NCBI RefSeq assembly: GCF_029893585.1
Contig: NZ_JARXYX010000010.1
Location: 1 to 64,000 of the forward strand
Origin: Streptomyces sp. LBL
Lineage (GTDB): Bacteria > Actinomycetota > Actinomycetes > Streptomycetales > Streptomycetaceae
Length of the DNA: 64,000 nt
Reading direction: 5' to 3'
The notes below the pieces were generated by a model. It made no database searches, was not told the DNA's origin, and saw only the letters and a program-made list of their open reading frames with translations. Below are positions 53,334 to 63,600 of the stretch, piece after piece. Position 1 is the stretch's first letter, and the number at the start of each line of letters is the position of its first letter. A program made the translations under genes and the position numbers.

Positions 53334-56228
53334 ATGAGCGTGGCACGGGTCGTCGTACGAGAACCACGCACCAGCACGAGGATCACGCCACCGCTCGCCA
53401 CACCGGAGGCAACCGCCTTCGCGGTCGCCCTGCTCGACGGCGGCTGGGCGGCGGTGTTCCTGCCCGGCGAACCCGCCCGCCTCGGACGGCTGCTGCTCTG
53501 GAAGCCCACCGGGGCAGCGGCGGCAGACGGCACAGTGCCCGAGGGCATCGAATCCGAGTCGGTGGAACTGGTACTGCCGCACGGCCGGTCGGTCCGACGC
53601 CGCAGAGTCGAGGGCTACGCGCTGTCCGCCGCCGTCGCTGTCGCCGCCCTGGCCGACGCCCGGCCGGCGCATCCGTCCGCCGCGGCCTGGCAGGCCGCCT
53701 CCAGTTTCGCGCTGCGGCTGCTCGCCGACGGCCGTCTCCATCCGGCCCTCACCGACGTCGGCTACGACACCTGGCAGGCGGGTCCCCTCACCGTCGTACA
53801 GCGGCAGACGCTGGACGCGCTCGGCGCCGCCTTCCCACCCCACGCCCACTGCCTGCCCGAGCCCGGCCCGGCTCCACTGCGCATCGCGGAACCGGTCGCG
53901 CTGGTACGCCAGTTCTGCGACGCTGTCGCGGACGATCTGGTCCGTACCCCGGCGGCGCCGCTCGCGATGGGAGCGCTGCCGTACGCCTGGCGCGAGACGC
54001 GCGCCGTGCCCGCGCTGCGGGAGTGGGCCGAGGAGACCGCCGCCGCGTTCACCGCCGACGTCGGCGTCTCGCTGCGGGTCGACGTACCCGAGGGTCGGCG
54101 TCGGCAGTTCCGGGCCGTGCTGCAACTGCACACCGCGGCCGATCCGTCGCTCGTCGTGGAGGCCGCACGGCTCTGGAGCGAACCGGCCGAGACCGATCGC
54201 CTTCTCGGCCCGCGCGCCGAGACCGAGACGCTGCTCGCACTGCGCCGAGGCGCCCGCGTCTGGTCACCGCTCGACCGACTGCTGAAGGACGCCACCCCGG
54301 ACCAGCTACGACTGACCGACGACGAGGCGTTCGACCTGCTGGGCGACGCCACCGACACGCTGCGCGCCGCCGGTATCGACGTGCACTGGCCGCGCGAGCT
54401 CGTCAAGGCACTCACCGCGACTACCGAGATCGGGCAGCGCACCGCGCCCGGCTCCAGTGCCGGCGGCATGCTCGACGCCGACGCCCTCCTCGACTTCCGC
54501 TGGCAGCTCTCGCTCGGCGGCGACCCGCTCACCGAGACCGAGATGGACGCCCTCGCCGAGGCACGCCGCCCCCTCGTCAGGCTGCGCGATCAGTGGGTGG
54601 TCGCCGACCCGAAACTGGTGGCCCGCGCCAGACGCCGCCGGATGGAACCGCTCACTCCCATGGAGGCCCTGGGCGCCGCGCTGACCGGCGAGGTGGAGCG
54701 GGACGGGGAGACCATCACCTGCGCTGCGGTCGGGGCGCTCGGCGACCTCGTCGCCCGTATCCGCGACCCCGAATCCCGTATGCCCGCCACCCAGCCAGCC
54801 GCTCTGAAGGCCACGCTGCGCGACTACCAGAAGCGGGGCCTGGCCTGGCTGGCCGAGATGTGCGAGCTCGGCCTCGGCGGCTGTCTCGCCGACGACATGG
54901 GCCTGGGCAAGACCATCACCCTGCTCTCGCTGCATCTGCACCGCCAGACCGACCCCGCCACCGCGGGCCCCACCCTCGTCGTCTGCCCCACCTCGCTGCT
55001 CGGCAACTGGCAGCGCGAGGCCGCCCGGTTCGCGCCGACCACCCCCGTGCGCCGCTACCACGGCGGCGACCGCCATCTGAAGGATCTGGCCAGGGACGAG
55101 ATCGTCCTGGTCACCTACGGAGTGCTGCGCCGCGACCGCGATGCCCTCGCCGAGAACGCCTGGTCACTGATCGCCGCCGACGAGGCACAGCACGTCAAGA
55201 ACCCCTACGCCGTCACCGCCCGCGAACTGCGCGCCCTGCCCGCCCGCGCGCGCGTCGCCCTCACCGGCACCCCCGTGGAGAACAACCTCTCCGAACTGTG
55301 GGCGCTCCTCGACTGGACCACCCCCGGACTCCTCGGCCCCCTCGCCGCCTTCCGCGACCGCCACGCCCGCGCGATCGAGTCGGGCGAGGACGCACAGGCC
55401 GCCGAACGGCTGTCCCGCCTCGTCCGCCCGTTCCTGCTGCGCCGCAGGAAGTCCGACCCTGGCATCGCGCCCGAATTGCCCGCCAAGACCGAGACCGACC
55501 GAGTCGTCCCGCTGACCACCGAGCAGGCGAGTCTGTACGAGGCGGTGGTTCGCGAGACCATGGCGGAGATCGCCGAAGCCGAGGGCATCGCCCGCCGCGG
55601 TCTGATCCTCAAGCTCCTCACCGCGCTGAAGCAGATCTGCAACCACCCCGCCCAGTATTTGAAAGAGCACAGCCTGCGTCAGTCCACACCGCTGCACGGC
55701 CGCTCGGGCAAACTCGACCTCCTCGACGAACTCGTCGACACCATCACCGCCGAGGGCGAGTCCGTGCTGGTCTTCACCCAGTACAAGCAGATGGCGACTC
55801 TGCTGGAGAAACATCTCGCGGAACGCGGCATCCCCACCCTCTTCCTGCACGGCGGCACGCCCGTCACCACACGCGAGGAGATGGTGGAACGCTTCCAGAG
55901 AGGCGAAGTGCCGGTATTCCTGCTGTCGTTGAAGGCGGCCGGCACCGGCCTCAACCTCACCCGCGCCACCCATGTCGTGCACTACGACCGCTGGTGGAAC
56001 CCCGCTGTCGAGGACCAGGCCACCGACCGTGCCTACCGCATCGGCCAGGACAAGCCCGTCCAGGTCCACAAGCTCATCGCCGAAGGCACCGTGGAGGACA
56101 GGGTGGCGAAGCTGCTGGAATCCAAGCGGGCGCTCGCCGACGCCGTCGTCGGCTCCGGCGAGGCCACTCTGACCGAACTGTCAGACGCCGACCTCGCCGA
56201 ACTCGTCGCCCTGGGGAGGCAGTCATGA
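53334..56228 (+). CDS. SNF2-family helicase
   Basis: A 964-residue DNA-dependent ATPase of the Swi2/Snf2 bacterial type. N-terminal SNF2-associated region about 1-470, then the motor: motif I DDMGLGKT (about residue 520), motif II ADEAQHVKN (about 613), motif III LTGTPVENNLSELW, second RecA lobe with VFTQYKQM, and motif VI DQATDRAYRIGQ (about 893). ATG 53334 is the first good start; the frame extends further 5' through sequence overlapping the broken stretch. It overlaps the SWIM-domain gene (ATGA), the usual bacterial partner. Role: probably remodelling of DNA-protein complexes or repair. Confidence 0.93.
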   Translation: MSVARVVVREPRTSTRITPPLATPEATAFAVALLDGGWAAVFLPGEPARLGRLLLWKPTGAAAADGTVPEGIESESVELVLPHGRSVRRRRVEGYALSAAVAVAALADARPAHPSAAAWQAASSFALRLLADGRLHPALTDVGYDTWQAGPLTVVQRQTLDALGAAFPPHAHCLPEPGPAPLRIAEPVALVRQFCDAVADDLVRTPAAPLAMGALPYAWRETRAVPALREWAEETAAAFTADVGVSLRVDVPEGRRRQFRAVLQLHTAADPSLVVEAARLWSEPAETDRLLGPRAETETLLALRRGARVWSPLDRLLKDATPDQLRLTDDEAFDLLGDATDTLRAAGIDVHWPRELVKALTATTEIGQRTAPGSSAGGMLDADALLDFRWQLSLGGDPLTETEMDALAEARRPLVRLRDQWVVADPKLVARARRRRMEPLTPMEALGAALTGEVERDGETITCAAVGALGDLVARIRDPESRMPATQPAALKATLRDYQKRGLAWLAEMCELGLGGCLADDMGLGKTITLLSLHLHRQTDPATAGPTLVVCPTSLLGNWQREAARFAPTTPVRRYHGGDRHLKDLARDEIVLVTYGVLRRDRDALAENAWSLIAADEAQHVKNPYAVTARELRALPARARVALTGTPVENNLSELWALLDWTTPGLLGPLAAFRDRHARAIESGEDAQAAERLSRLVRPFLLRRRKSDPGIAPELPAKTETDRVVPLTTEQASLYEAVVRETMAEIAEAEGIARRGLILKLLTALKQICNHPAQYLKEHSLRQSTPLHGRSGKLDLLDELVDTITAEGESVLVFTQYKQMATLLEKHLAERGIPTLFLHGGTPVTTREEMVERFQRGEVPVFLLSLKAAGTGLNLTRATHVVHYDRWWNPAVEDQATDRAYRIGQDKPVQVHKLIAEGTVEDRVAKLLESKRALADAVVGSGEATLTELSDADLAELVALGRQS

Positions 56229-57469
56229 GCCCGTCCGTCCCCGGACCTCGCCGTGCACCCGCCCGCGGCAGGCGGGCCTTCGCCGCGACCTGGTGGGGGC
56301 AGGCATGGGTGACGGCCCTGGAGGACTCCACCCTCGACTCGGGGCGCCTGGCCCGCGGACGCACCTACGCCCGCCAGGGCATGGTCGGCCCGGTCACCAT
56401 CGCCCCCGGCCAGGTCAAGGCCGCCGTCCAGGGCAGCCGCCCGCGCCCGTACCGCTCCGCCGTCCACCTGCCCGTCCTCACCGACGCCCAGTGGGACACC
56501 CTCCTCGACACCATCGCGGCCCGAGCCGGGCATCTCGCCGCACTCCTCGACGGTGAGATGCCCGCAGAGCTCATCGACGACGCCCGCCACGCCGGCGTCC
56601 CCCTCCTCCCGCAACCCACCGAGCTCGACCCCGAATGCTCCTGCCCCGACTGGGGCCACCCCTGCAAACACGCCGCCGCGCTCTGCTACGCGATCGCCGC
56701 CACCATCGACGACGACCCGTTCGTGCTGTTCGCGCTGCGGGGCCGCGGACGGGACGACGTCCTCGCGGAGCTGCGCGCACGCCGCACTGCGGGCCGGACC
56801 GTCGACGCGCCGCCCGCTCCGGCCGGTATCCACGCGGCCGGCGCCTACGCCGCGTGGACCGTCCTGACCGAACACGATCCGGGGTGGCCCGACCTGCCCG
56901 AACCGTCCGCCCACGCCGCCGCGCTGCCGGTCCCCCCGCCCACCGGCAGCGGTCTCGTCGGCGCGGACCTGGAGCGCCTGATGACCGATGTCTCCGCACG
57001 CGCGGCACGGCTGCTGTCAGGCGACGCCACCACCCTGCGGCTGACCCAGCACCAGGACGCCGTACGCATCGCCGCGAGCGGCCCCGGCCCCGAGTGGTTC
57101 CACCACCTGGTCCAGAACACCGGCGCCAGCCCGATCGCCTTCGCCCGTCTCACCCGCGCATGGCGCCACGGCGGCCCCACCGGCATCACCGTCGCCGAAC
57201 AGCCCCACAGCCCGGAACCGTCGGCGATGACAGCAGCCCGTACCGCCCTGACCACGGCCCTCGCCGAGATGACCGACGCCCCCGTCCGCCTCAGGGCCTG
57301 GCGCAACCGCCTCACCCTCCTCGACCACGGCATCCAGCTGCGCCTGGGGCCCGACGCCCGCTGGTACCCCTACCTCCAGGAGAACGACGGCGAATGGTGG
57401 CCGGCGGCACCGGCCGACACCGACCCCGTTACCGCGCTCACCGCGATCTGGCAGCGCACCGGGATGTAG
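56225..57469 (+). CDS. SWIM zinc-finger protein, partner of SNF2
   Basis: A 414-residue protein starting at ATG 56225 inside the SNF2 stop. The SWIM zinc finger reads CSCPDWGHPCKHAAA (about residues 138-152; C-x-C-x6-C-x-H). An N-terminal segment (FAATWWGQAWVTALED) is typical of the family. The C-terminal 200 residues are mostly alpha/beta without known motifs. In many bacteria SNF2 and SWIM proteins are encoded as a pair and the finger is thought to bind DNA or the helicase. Confidence 0.9.
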   Translation: MSPSVPGPRRAPARGRRAFAATWWGQAWVTALEDSTLDSGRLARGRTYARQGMVGPVTIAPGQVKAAVQGSRPRPYRSAVHLPVLTDAQWDTLLDTIAARAGHLAALLDGEMPAELIDDARHAGVPLLPQPTELDPECSCPDWGHPCKHAAALCYAIAATIDDDPFVLFALRGRGRDDVLAELRARRTAGRTVDAPPAPAGIHAAGAYAAWTVLTEHDPGWPDLPEPSAHAAALPVPPPTGSGLVGADLERLMTDVSARAARLLSGDATTLRLTQHQDAVRIAASGPGPEWFHHLVQNTGASPIAFARLTRAWRHGGPTGITVAEQPHSPEPSAMTAARTALTTALAEMTDAPVRLRAWRNRLTLLDHGIQLRLGPDARWYPYLQENDGEWWPAAPADTDPVTALTAIWQRTGM

Positions 57470-57519
57470 TACAAATCCATCAGCACTGCTCGCAGTCACC
57501 GGAGCATAGGGTCGTAGGC

Positions 57520-58422
57520 ATGCAACTGAGCACCGTAATCCTTCCCATCCACAGGTGGGGCGAGGGACAGAAGGTCTGGCAGCGCGCCGAAGAACTCGGC
57601 TTTCACACCGCCTACACCTACGACCACCTCTCCTGGCGCACCTTCCGGAACGGCCCGTGGTTCGGGGCCGTACCCACGTTGACCGCAGCAGCGACAGCTA
57701 CGCAGAGTATGCGGCTGGGTACTCTCGTCACCTCGCCCAACTTCCGGCATCCGGTGACCCTCGCCAAGGAGCTGATCTCCCTCGACGACATCTCCGGCGG
57801 GCGGATCACACTCGGTGTCGGCGCGGGCAGCACCGGTTTCGACGCCACCACGCTCGGGCAAGAGCCGTGGACCCCGCGCGAGCGTGCCGACCGCTTCGCC
57901 GAGTTCGTGTCACTCCTCGACCGGCTGCTGACCGAGGACGGCGCCGAGGGCGTGTCGCACGAGGGTGACCACTATGCGGCGCACGAGGCGCGCAACATCC
58001 CCGGGTGCGTACAGCGGCCCCGGCTGCCCTTCGCGGTGGCCGCGACCGGTCCACGCGGGCTCAAGCTCGCCGCTCGGTACGGACAGGCCTGGGTGACCAC
58101 CGGCGACCCCAGGCTGTACGAAAGCGGCACTCCCGCACAGTCGGTTCAGGCCCTTCGCGGACAGACCGAGAAGCTGGCCGACGCGTGCGCCGCGCTCGGG
58201 CGGGACGTGCAGGACCTGGACAGGATCCTGCTGACCGGCTTCACCCCGGACCGCGCCCGTCCGCTCGACTCCCTCGACGCGTTCGTGGACTTCGCGGGCC
58301 GGCACCGGGAACTGGGCTTCACCGAGATCGTGACGCACTGGCCGATCCCCGACTCGGACTTCGCCGCGGACCAGAAGGTCTTCGAGCGGATCGCCATGGA
58401 GGCACCCGCTCAGCTGCGGTAA
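57520..58422 (+). CDS. LLM-class flavin-dependent oxidoreductase
   Basis: A 300-residue TIM-barrel protein of the bacterial luciferase-like family, using FMN or F420. Recognisable blocks: [55 protein letters not shown], and [20 protein letters not shown]. Streptomycete members mostly use F420, but the cofactor cannot be read here. ATG 57520 follows GGAG at 57501 only weakly. A broken N-terminal copy lies at 52639, on the other side of the SNF2-SWIM pair. Confidence 0.88.
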   Translation: MQLSTVILPIHRWGEGQKVWQRAEELGFHTAYTYDHLSWRTFRNGPWFGAVPTLTAAATATQSMRLGTLVTSPNFRHPVTLAKELISLDDISGGRITLGVGAGSTGFDATTLGQEPWTPRERADRFAEFVSLLDRLLTEDGAEGVSHEGDHYAAHEARNIPGCVQRPRLPFAVAATGPRGLKLAARYGQAWVTTGDPRLYESGTPAQSVQALRGQTEKLADACAALGRDVQDLDRILLTGFTPDRARPLDSLDAFVDFAGRHRELGFTEIVTHWPIPDSDFAADQKVFERIAMEAPAQLR

Positions 58423-58502
58423 CAGCGCAGGTGAGGACGGTGGTACCGCAGATCCGCGATGGCCCGCGCGGACGTGCCGACCCTCTGCAGGAGAATGGCC
58501 GG

Positions 58503-59372
58503 GTGACCTCAGCGACTCGACAGCCCGAGACCCCGGCCGCCTCCGTTCCGCCGCGCCTGATCGCCACCGATCTGGACGGCACCCTGCTGCGCGACGACAA
58601 GTCGGTCTCCCCACGCACCGTCGCCGCCCTCGCCGCCGCCGAGCAGGCGGGCATCGAGGTCTTCTTCGTCACGGGTCGCCCGGCCCGCTGGATGGACGTC
58701 GTCAGCGACCATGTCCACGGCCACGGCCTGGCCATCTGCGGCAACGGCGCCGCCGTGGTCGACCTGCACGGCGGCCCGGGCGCGCACCGGTTCGTGAAGG
58801 TACGGGAACTGGCCCGGGAGAACGCCCTGGACGCCGTACGGCTGCTGCGCGAGGCGGCGCCGGGCACGGTGTACGCCGTGGAGCAGACGTACGGCTTCTA
58901 CCAGGAGCCGGACTATCCGAAGCTGCACCTGGAGGTCCCCGACTCCCTGGCACCGGCCGAGGATCTGCTGGCGCCGGACGCCCCCGGTGCCCATGAGCCG
59001 GTCCTCAAGATCCTCGCCTACCACCCCACGGTCGACCCGGACGCCTTCCTCACTCTCGCCCGCCTCGCCATCGGTGAGCGGGCCGGCGTCACCCGCTCCA
59101 GCCCCAGCGCCCTGCTGGAGATCAGCGGTCCCGAGGTCTCCAAGGCCAGCACGCTCGCCCTGTGCTGCGCCGAGCGCGGCATCTCGCACGATGAGGTCGT
59201 CGCCTTCGGGGACATGCCCAACGATGTCGAGATGCTCACGTGGGCGGGCCGGTCGTACGCGATGGGCAACGCGCACCCGGATGTGATCGCGGCTGCCGGC
59301 GGCCGGACGGTCGCCAACAACGAGGACGGTGTCGCGGTCGTGATCGAGCAGCTGCTGGCAGACCACGGATAG
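58503..59372 (+). CDS. Cof-type HAD phosphatase (paralogue of 46104)
   Basis: A 289-residue HAD hydrolase. Motif I DLDGTLL, motif II VTGRP, motif III Lys in SKASTLALC, motif IV FGDMPND are intact; a C2B cap lies at about 95-200. GTG 58503 has AGGAG 8 bases upstream. Substrate unknown. Short spacing to the oxidoreductase gene (80 bases) allows a shared transcript. Confidence 0.9.
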   Translation: MTSATRQPETPAASVPPRLIATDLDGTLLRDDKSVSPRTVAALAAAEQAGIEVFFVTGRPARWMDVVSDHVHGHGLAICGNGAAVVDLHGGPGAHRFVKVRELARENALDAVRLLREAAPGTVYAVEQTYGFYQEPDYPKLHLEVPDSLAPAEDLLAPDAPGAHEPVLKILAYHPTVDPDAFLTLARLAIGERAGVTRSSPSALLEISGPEVSKASTLALCCAERGISHDEVVAFGDMPNDVEMLTWAGRSYAMGNAHPDVIAAAGGRTVANNEDGVAVVIEQLLADHG

Positions 59373-59393
59373 CTCCCGGCGGTCCTCGTCCGG

Positions 59394-60467
59394 TCACTGT
59401 CCCAACGGCACCCCGCGCGCCGCCAACCACGGCACCGGATCCACCGCCGAGCCCATCTCGGGGGTGACCCGCACCTCGAAGTGCAGGTGCGGGCCGGTGG
59501 AGTTGCCGGACGTGCCCGACTGCCCGATCCACTGACCCGGGCTCACCTGGTCGCCCTGGTCGACGGTGACGGCGGCGAGATGGGCGTACTGCGTGTAGTA
59601 GCCGCCCATGTGCTCCACGACCACTTCGATGCCGAAGGCGCCCCCGCACGACACCTTCACCACCCGGCCCGCGCCGGCCGCCCGCACCGGTGTGCCGATC
59701 GGCACCGCGAAGTCCTGCCCGGTGTGCCGACTGGCCCACCGGGCACCGCCGCTGCCGAAGCCGGCGGAGAGCTCGTACGCCTCCACCGGAACGACCCACG
59801 CGCTCTTGAAGGCCGCCTGCGGCTGATCCAGGCGGACGGCACCACGGCAGGCACCGGCCGCGACGGACGCGTCCGCCTGCCCCTGCAACTGCCGGCGAGC
59901 CTGGTCGAGTTTCTGCTCGATGTCCTTCTTCAGACCGGCGAGTTGGGCATTCCGCTGCTCCAGGGCCCGCCGGACCGCGACGGCCTTCGCCTCGTCCGCG
60001 GCGAGCCGGCGCTCGGCTCGGCGGCTCTTGTCGATCGCGTTCTCGAGGGCCAGCTGCGTCCGGGAGAAGACGTGCTGACCGCGCATCAGCTCGTCCGGGC
60101 TGCCGGCGAGGATGATCTGCGCGGTGATCGGCAGTCCGCCACCGCTGCGGTACTGGGCCCGTGCGATGCGGCCCAGCTCCTCGTGCACCACCGCGATCTC
60201 CCCCCGCTCCCGGTCGAGGAGCGCCTCCGCCCGCAGCGCCCGCGCCCGCTGACCGTCGGCCTCGCGCCGTGCCGCCTCGTACCGCTGCGTCGCCACCGCC
60301 GCGTCCTCGTACAACCGGGCCACCTGCCCGCTGACCCCGGAGCCCGCGGGCCCGTGCGCGCCCTCGCCCTCACCGCCGTCGCGCGCGTCGGCGGGACGGA
60401 CCGCGAAGACGGCCACCGCGCACAGCAGCGCCGGAACAAGCAGCGGGTGACAGCGAAGTGAGCGCAT
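59394..60467 (-). CDS. M23 metallopeptidase with coiled coil (EnvC/NlpD-like cell wall hydrolase)
   Basis: A 357-residue secreted protein. A signal peptide (LLVPALLCAVAVFAVRPADA) precedes a long coiled coil (about 45-205, rich in RRAERRLAADEAKAVAVRRAL). The peptidase domain (about 235-350) keeps the zinc ligands: His/Asp in HTGQDFAVPIG and His in GPHLHFEV. It probably cleaves peptidoglycan cross-links; the coiled coil may control activity or targeting. Its stop and the HAD gene's stop are convergent, 21 bases apart. Confidence 0.92.
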   Translation of the reverse strand: MRSLRCHPLLVPALLCAVAVFAVRPADARDGGEGEGAHGPAGSGVSGQVARLYEDAAVATQRYEAARREADGQRARALRAEALLDRERGEIAVVHEELGRIARAQYRSGGGLPITAQIILAGSPDELMRGQHVFSRTQLALENAIDKSRRAERRLAADEAKAVAVRRALEQRNAQLAGLKKDIEQKLDQARRQLQGQADASVAAGACRGAVRLDQPQAAFKSAWVVPVEAYELSAGFGSGGARWASRHTGQDFAVPIGTPVRAAGAGRVVKVSCGGAFGIEVVVEHMGGYYTQYAHLAAVTVDQGDQVSPGQWIGQSGTSGNSTGPHLHFEVRVTPEMGSAVDPVPWLAARGVPLGQ

Positions 60468-60685
60468 ATCAGCGATCGTGACCCGGCCATGGGGGTGCGG
60501 TCCTGTTCAAGTCGTACGGCTGGGGGACCGGTTGCGGCAGACGGGTCACGGGGAAGCTCGGACCGCTGCGCCGAACGACCTCGGGACGTGACCGCCAGGG
60601 CCGCAGCGGTCTCGCAGATCCGGTCCGGCGTGGAGTGCGGCTCCAGCCGGCCGGCGACGGACCGCACGGTCGCCGGCACGGCTTC

Positions 60686-63600
60686 CTACCGCGCCCCCAT
60701 CAGCAGATCCGCCGCTTCCTCCCGCTCCGCCATCCTCCGCAGCGGCCCCTCCGCCGCCGCCAGCTCCGCGTACGTCCCCCGCTGCACCACACGCCCCTCG
60801 TCCAGCACGATCACCTCGTCCACCGCCGCCAGGCCGGCCAGCCGGTGAGTGATCAACAGGGTGGTACGACCCTCGGTGGCGGCCAGCAGGTCGGCGGTGA
60901 GCGCGTCGGCCGTCGGCAGGTCGAGGTGCTCGGCGGGCTCGTCGAGCACCAGGACGGGGAAGTCGGCCAGCAAGGCCCTGGCCAGCGCCAGCCGCTGCCG
61001 CTGCCCGCCGGACAACCGCGCTCCGTGCTCGCCGACCAGCGTGTCGAGCCCGTCGGGCAGACCGTCGGCCCAGTCCAGCAGCCGGGCCCGCCTCAGCGCG
61101 TCGCGCAGTTGGTCCTCGCTCGCGTCCTTCCTGGCAAGGAGGAGGTTCTCGCGCACCGAGCTGTCGAAGAGGTGCGCGTCCTGCGCACACAGCCCGACGA
61201 GCCGCCGTACGGCGTCGCCGTCCAGCCCGTACGCGTCCACGCCGCCCAGCGTGTACGACCCCGCGTCCGTGTCCAGGAAGCGCAGAAGAATCTGCGCGAG
61301 CGTCGTCTTGCCGGACCCGGACGACCCCACCACGGCGATCCGGTGCCCCTCCGCCAGGGTGAGGTCGACTCCGGCGAGCGCGTCCCGGCCCTGCCCGGCG
61401 TGCCGGGCCACGAGGCCTCGGACCACGACGGGGAACGGTGCCGCGGGCGCCTGCCGGGGACGCGCCGGCTCCTTGACCGGCTCGGGCGCGTCCAGCACCT
61501 CGTACACACGCTCCGCGCTCCGGCGCACCCGCTGCCGGTACCGCACGGCGAGGGGCAGTCCGAGGACGGCCTCGAAAGCAGCCAGCGGGGTGAGGACGAC
61601 GACCGCCATCACCACGCCGTCCAGCCGCCCGTCGGCGACCGCCTGGGCACTCACGAGCGCGGTGGCGGCGAGGGTCAGACCGGCGAACAGCGCGGTCAGT
61701 CCGTCACCGAGCGCGGTGGCGGTGGCGGCGCGTGAGGCGATCCGGGTGAGCGTCCCGTCGGCCCGCCGCGCCTCGGCGGTACGTCCGGGCAGGGCACCGG
61801 CGACGGACAGCTCGGCGGTCCCGGTGAGCAGGTCGGTCACTCGGGTCGCCAGCTCGCCCCGGGCCGGCGCCAGCCTGCGCTCGGACCGTCGGGCCACGGA
61901 ACCGGTGACCAGGGGGACACCGGCACCCGCGGCCAGCAGTCCGGCGGCGAGAGCCACTCCGGCCTCCGGCAGCAACCACGCGGTGAAGCCGACGGAGGCG
62001 GCGGACACGACCACGGCAGCACCGGCGGGCAGCAGCCAACGCAGCCAGTAGTCCTGCAGGGCGTCCACGTCGGCGACCAGCCGGGAGAGCAGATCGCCCC
62101 GCCGAGTACGGCGCAGCCCCGCGGGCGCCAGCCGCTCCAGACGCCGGTACACGGCGACCCTGGTGTCGGCCAGCATCCGCAGCACGGCATCGTGCGACAC
62201 GAGCCGCTCGGCGTACCGGAAGACGGCCCGCCCGATCCCGAAGGCCCGCGTCGCGGTCACGGCCACCATCAGATAGAGCACGGGCGGCTGCTGCGAGGCC
62301 CGCGAGATGAGCCACCCCGAGGTCGCCATGAGGCCGACGGCACTGCCGAGCGCGAGGCTCCCGAGCAGCAGGGCGAGCATCAGCCGTCCCCGCCGGGCAC
62401 CGGACATGGCCCGCACGCGGGGCAGGACACCGCGGGCGGCCACCATCAGCTCCCTCGTCTCCGGTCCGCCGGGTGCGAGGGCCGGTCCGGCCTCGAGCGT
62501 GCGCACCTCGGCCGCCCTGGGCCCTGGCTCCCTCCGGGCGGGGGAAACCGGCTCGGCCAGCCGCACCACCCGGTCCGCCACCGAGAGCAGCGCCGGCCGG
62601 TGCACCACCAGCAGGACCGTCCGTCCTACCGCCAGTCGCCGTACCGCTTCCACGACCTCGCCCTCGGTGGCCCCGTCGAGCGCCGCCGTCGGTTCGTCGA
62701 GCAGCAGCACGGGCCGATCGGCGAGGAACGCCCGGGCCAGCGCGAGCCGCTGCCGCTGCCCGGCGGACAGCCCGGCCCCGTCCTCACCGAGCACGGTCCC
62801 TGTGCCGTGGGACAACGCGTCCACGAACTCCAGCGCCCCCGCGTCCGCCAACGCCCGTCGTACGGCGGCATCGTCGGCGTCGGGCCGGACCAGCCGTACG
62901 TTCTCGGAAATCGTCCCGGCGAACAGGTGCGGCTGCTGCGGCACCCACGCGATCCGCGACCGCCACTCCTCCAGGTCGGCCTCGGCGAGATCGACTCCCC
63001 CGGCCGACACCCGTCCCTCACCGGGGCGGACGAAGCCCAGCACCACGTTCAGCAGCGTCGACTTACCCGCACCGCTCGGCCCGACGAGCGCGACCGTCTC
63101 CCCGGGCTCGACGGCGAAGGACACCTCCGTCACGGCGTCCTCCGACCGCCCGGGGTACCGGACGGTCACCGCCTCGAAGACCAGGGCACCCCTCGGCACG
63201 GTCCCGGAACCCGAGACCGGCACCGGCGTCTCCAGCACCGAGAAGATCTCCTCGGCGGCGGCCAGGCCCTCCGCCGCCGCGTGGTACTGCGCCCCCACCT
63301 GCCGCAGCGGCAGATAGGCCTCGGGCGCGAGCATGAGGACGACCAGGCCGATGTACAGGTCCATGTCCCCGTGCACGAGCCGCATCCCGATGGTCACCGC
63401 GACCAGCGCCACCGACAGCGTCGACAGCAACTCCAGCGCGAACGACGAGATGAAGGCGATCCGCAGCGTCCGCATGGTCGCCTGCCGGTACTCCCCGGTG
63501 ATGCTCCGGATGGACTCGGCCTGCGCCTTCGCCCGCCCGAAGACCTTGAGGGTCGGCAGGCCGGCCACCACGTCCAGGAAGTGCCCGGACAGCCGGGACA

